From contig JACQZD010000163.1 of NCBI GenBank assembly GCA_016207865.1, forward strand, positions 1 to 5,664: a stretch of DNA of 5,664 nt, given 5' to 3'. Below, piece after piece: positions 5,152-5,664 of this stretch; the first letter of the stretch is position 1, and every line of letters starts with the position of its first letter. Source of the DNA: Nitrospirota bacterium (GTDB lineage: Bacteria; Nitrospirota; Thermodesulfovibrionia; UBA6902; DSMQ01). The notes beneath the pieces were generated by a model. That model saw only the letters and a list, made by a program, of their open reading frames with translations, searched no databases and was not told the origin of the DNA. The translations under genes were made by a program, and so were the position numbers.

Positions 5152-5664
5152 ATGGCAAAGGCAAAATTTGAAAGGGTAAAGCCGCATGTAAACGTAGGAA
5201 CCATCGGTCATGTAGACCACGGCAAGACCACGCTGACTGCGGCGATAACTAAATATCTGGCGATATTCGGCAAGGCCACATTCAGGGCCTATGACTCAAT
5301 AGACAATGCGCCTGAAGAAAAGGCCAGGGGCATAACCATAGCCACGGCGCATGTGGAATACGAAACAGACGCAAGGCATTACGCGCATGTGGACTGCCCG
5401 GGACATGCAGATTACATAAAGAACATGATAACAGGAGCGGCGCAGATGGACGGCGCCATACTTGTGGTGTCAGCGGCAGACGGGCCCATGCCTCAGACCA
5501 GGGAGCACATACTGCTGGCCCGTCAGGTCGGCGTGCCTTACATAGTTGTATATATGAACAAAGTAGACATGGTAGACGACCCTGAGCTTATAGAATTGGT
5601 AGAAGTAGAGATAAGGGACCTGCTTAACAAGTACAGCTTTCCCGGTGACAAGATACCGGTGATA
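5152..5664 (+). CDS. tuf: translation elongation factor Tu, 3' partial
   Basis: EF-Tu is the GTPase that carries aminoacyl-tRNA to the ribosomal A site. The first 171 residues are visible and the gene is cut by the window end (family length is about 395-400). Nearly the whole G domain is present: MAKAKFERVKPHVNVG at the start, G1 GHVDHGKT (19-26), switch I RGITIATAHVEYET with Thr62, G3 DCPGH (81-85) with the catalytic His85, and G4 NKVD (136-139). It is the fourth gene of the str cluster, 137 bp after fusA, with its own strong ribosome binding site and a possible promoter in the gap. Codon use stands out: 14 of 15 Ile codons are ATA and 9 of 17 Val codons are GTA, whereas the start of fusA rarely uses either. 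The protein itself is ordinary, so this is a synonymous bias, possibly from separate ancestry or gene conversion with another tuf copy. Confidence 0.98.
   Translation, partial: MAKAKFERVKPHVNVGTIGHVDHGKTTLTAAITKYLAIFGKATFRAYDSIDNAPEEKARGITIATAHVEYETDARHYAHVDCPGHADYIKNMITGAAQMDGAILVVSAADGPMPQTREHILLARQVGVPYIVVYMNKVDMVDDPELIELVEVEIRDLLNKYSFPGDKIPVI

Overview
The window carries two unrelated housekeeping blocks, all on the + strand: the end of a NifU/NifS iron-sulfur assembly pair, and the start of a str (ribosomal protein and elongation factor) operon. The protein types and gene order are plainly bacterial. The moderate base composition, a three-domain NifU next to a NifS-type desulfurase, and a palindromic dispersed repeat starting TGTCATTGAGAGG with an internal GAAGCAATCT fit an anaerobic Nitrospirota or Deltaproteobacteria-like lineage. 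That placement is inference and weak.

Region 1 (1-1824). The window opens inside nifU: the N-terminal scaffold domain lacks about its first 54 residues, while the central [2Fe-2S] domain and C-terminal Nfu domain are complete. An 88-bp MITE-like element (676-763) fills almost all of the gap to nifS. nifS is broken. Its first 99 codons and the part from the VSIMFANNETG motif to the C-terminus are well conserved, but they lie in different frames and about 40-45 residues between them are missing. This is either a real deletion or an assembly collapse at a short repeat.

Region 2 (1825-2059). This 235-bp spacer holds a hairpin, a very good sigma70-type promoter (TTGACA, 17 bp, TAAAAT) and a leader of roughly 135 nt with an 18-bp tandem repeat. 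It separates the Fe-S genes from the translation genes, so the str operon appears to have its own promoter.

Region 3 (2060-5664). rpsL (S12), rpsG (S7), fusA (EF-G) and tuf (EF-Tu, cut by the window end) follow in the classic str order. rpsL, rpsG and fusA are 15-18 bp apart. rpsL and fusA start with TTG. Between fusA and tuf lie 137 bp of AT-rich DNA made largely of heptamer repeats, AGTTA-type on the left and TTTTAAC on the right, which are complementary. A candidate tuf promoter lies among them. tuf uses ATA for 14 of its 15 visible Ile codons, unlike fusA.

No new defence, mobile or metabolic system is visible. The points most worth a second look are the broken nifS, the heptamer array, the tuf codon bias and the repeated rpsL leader.
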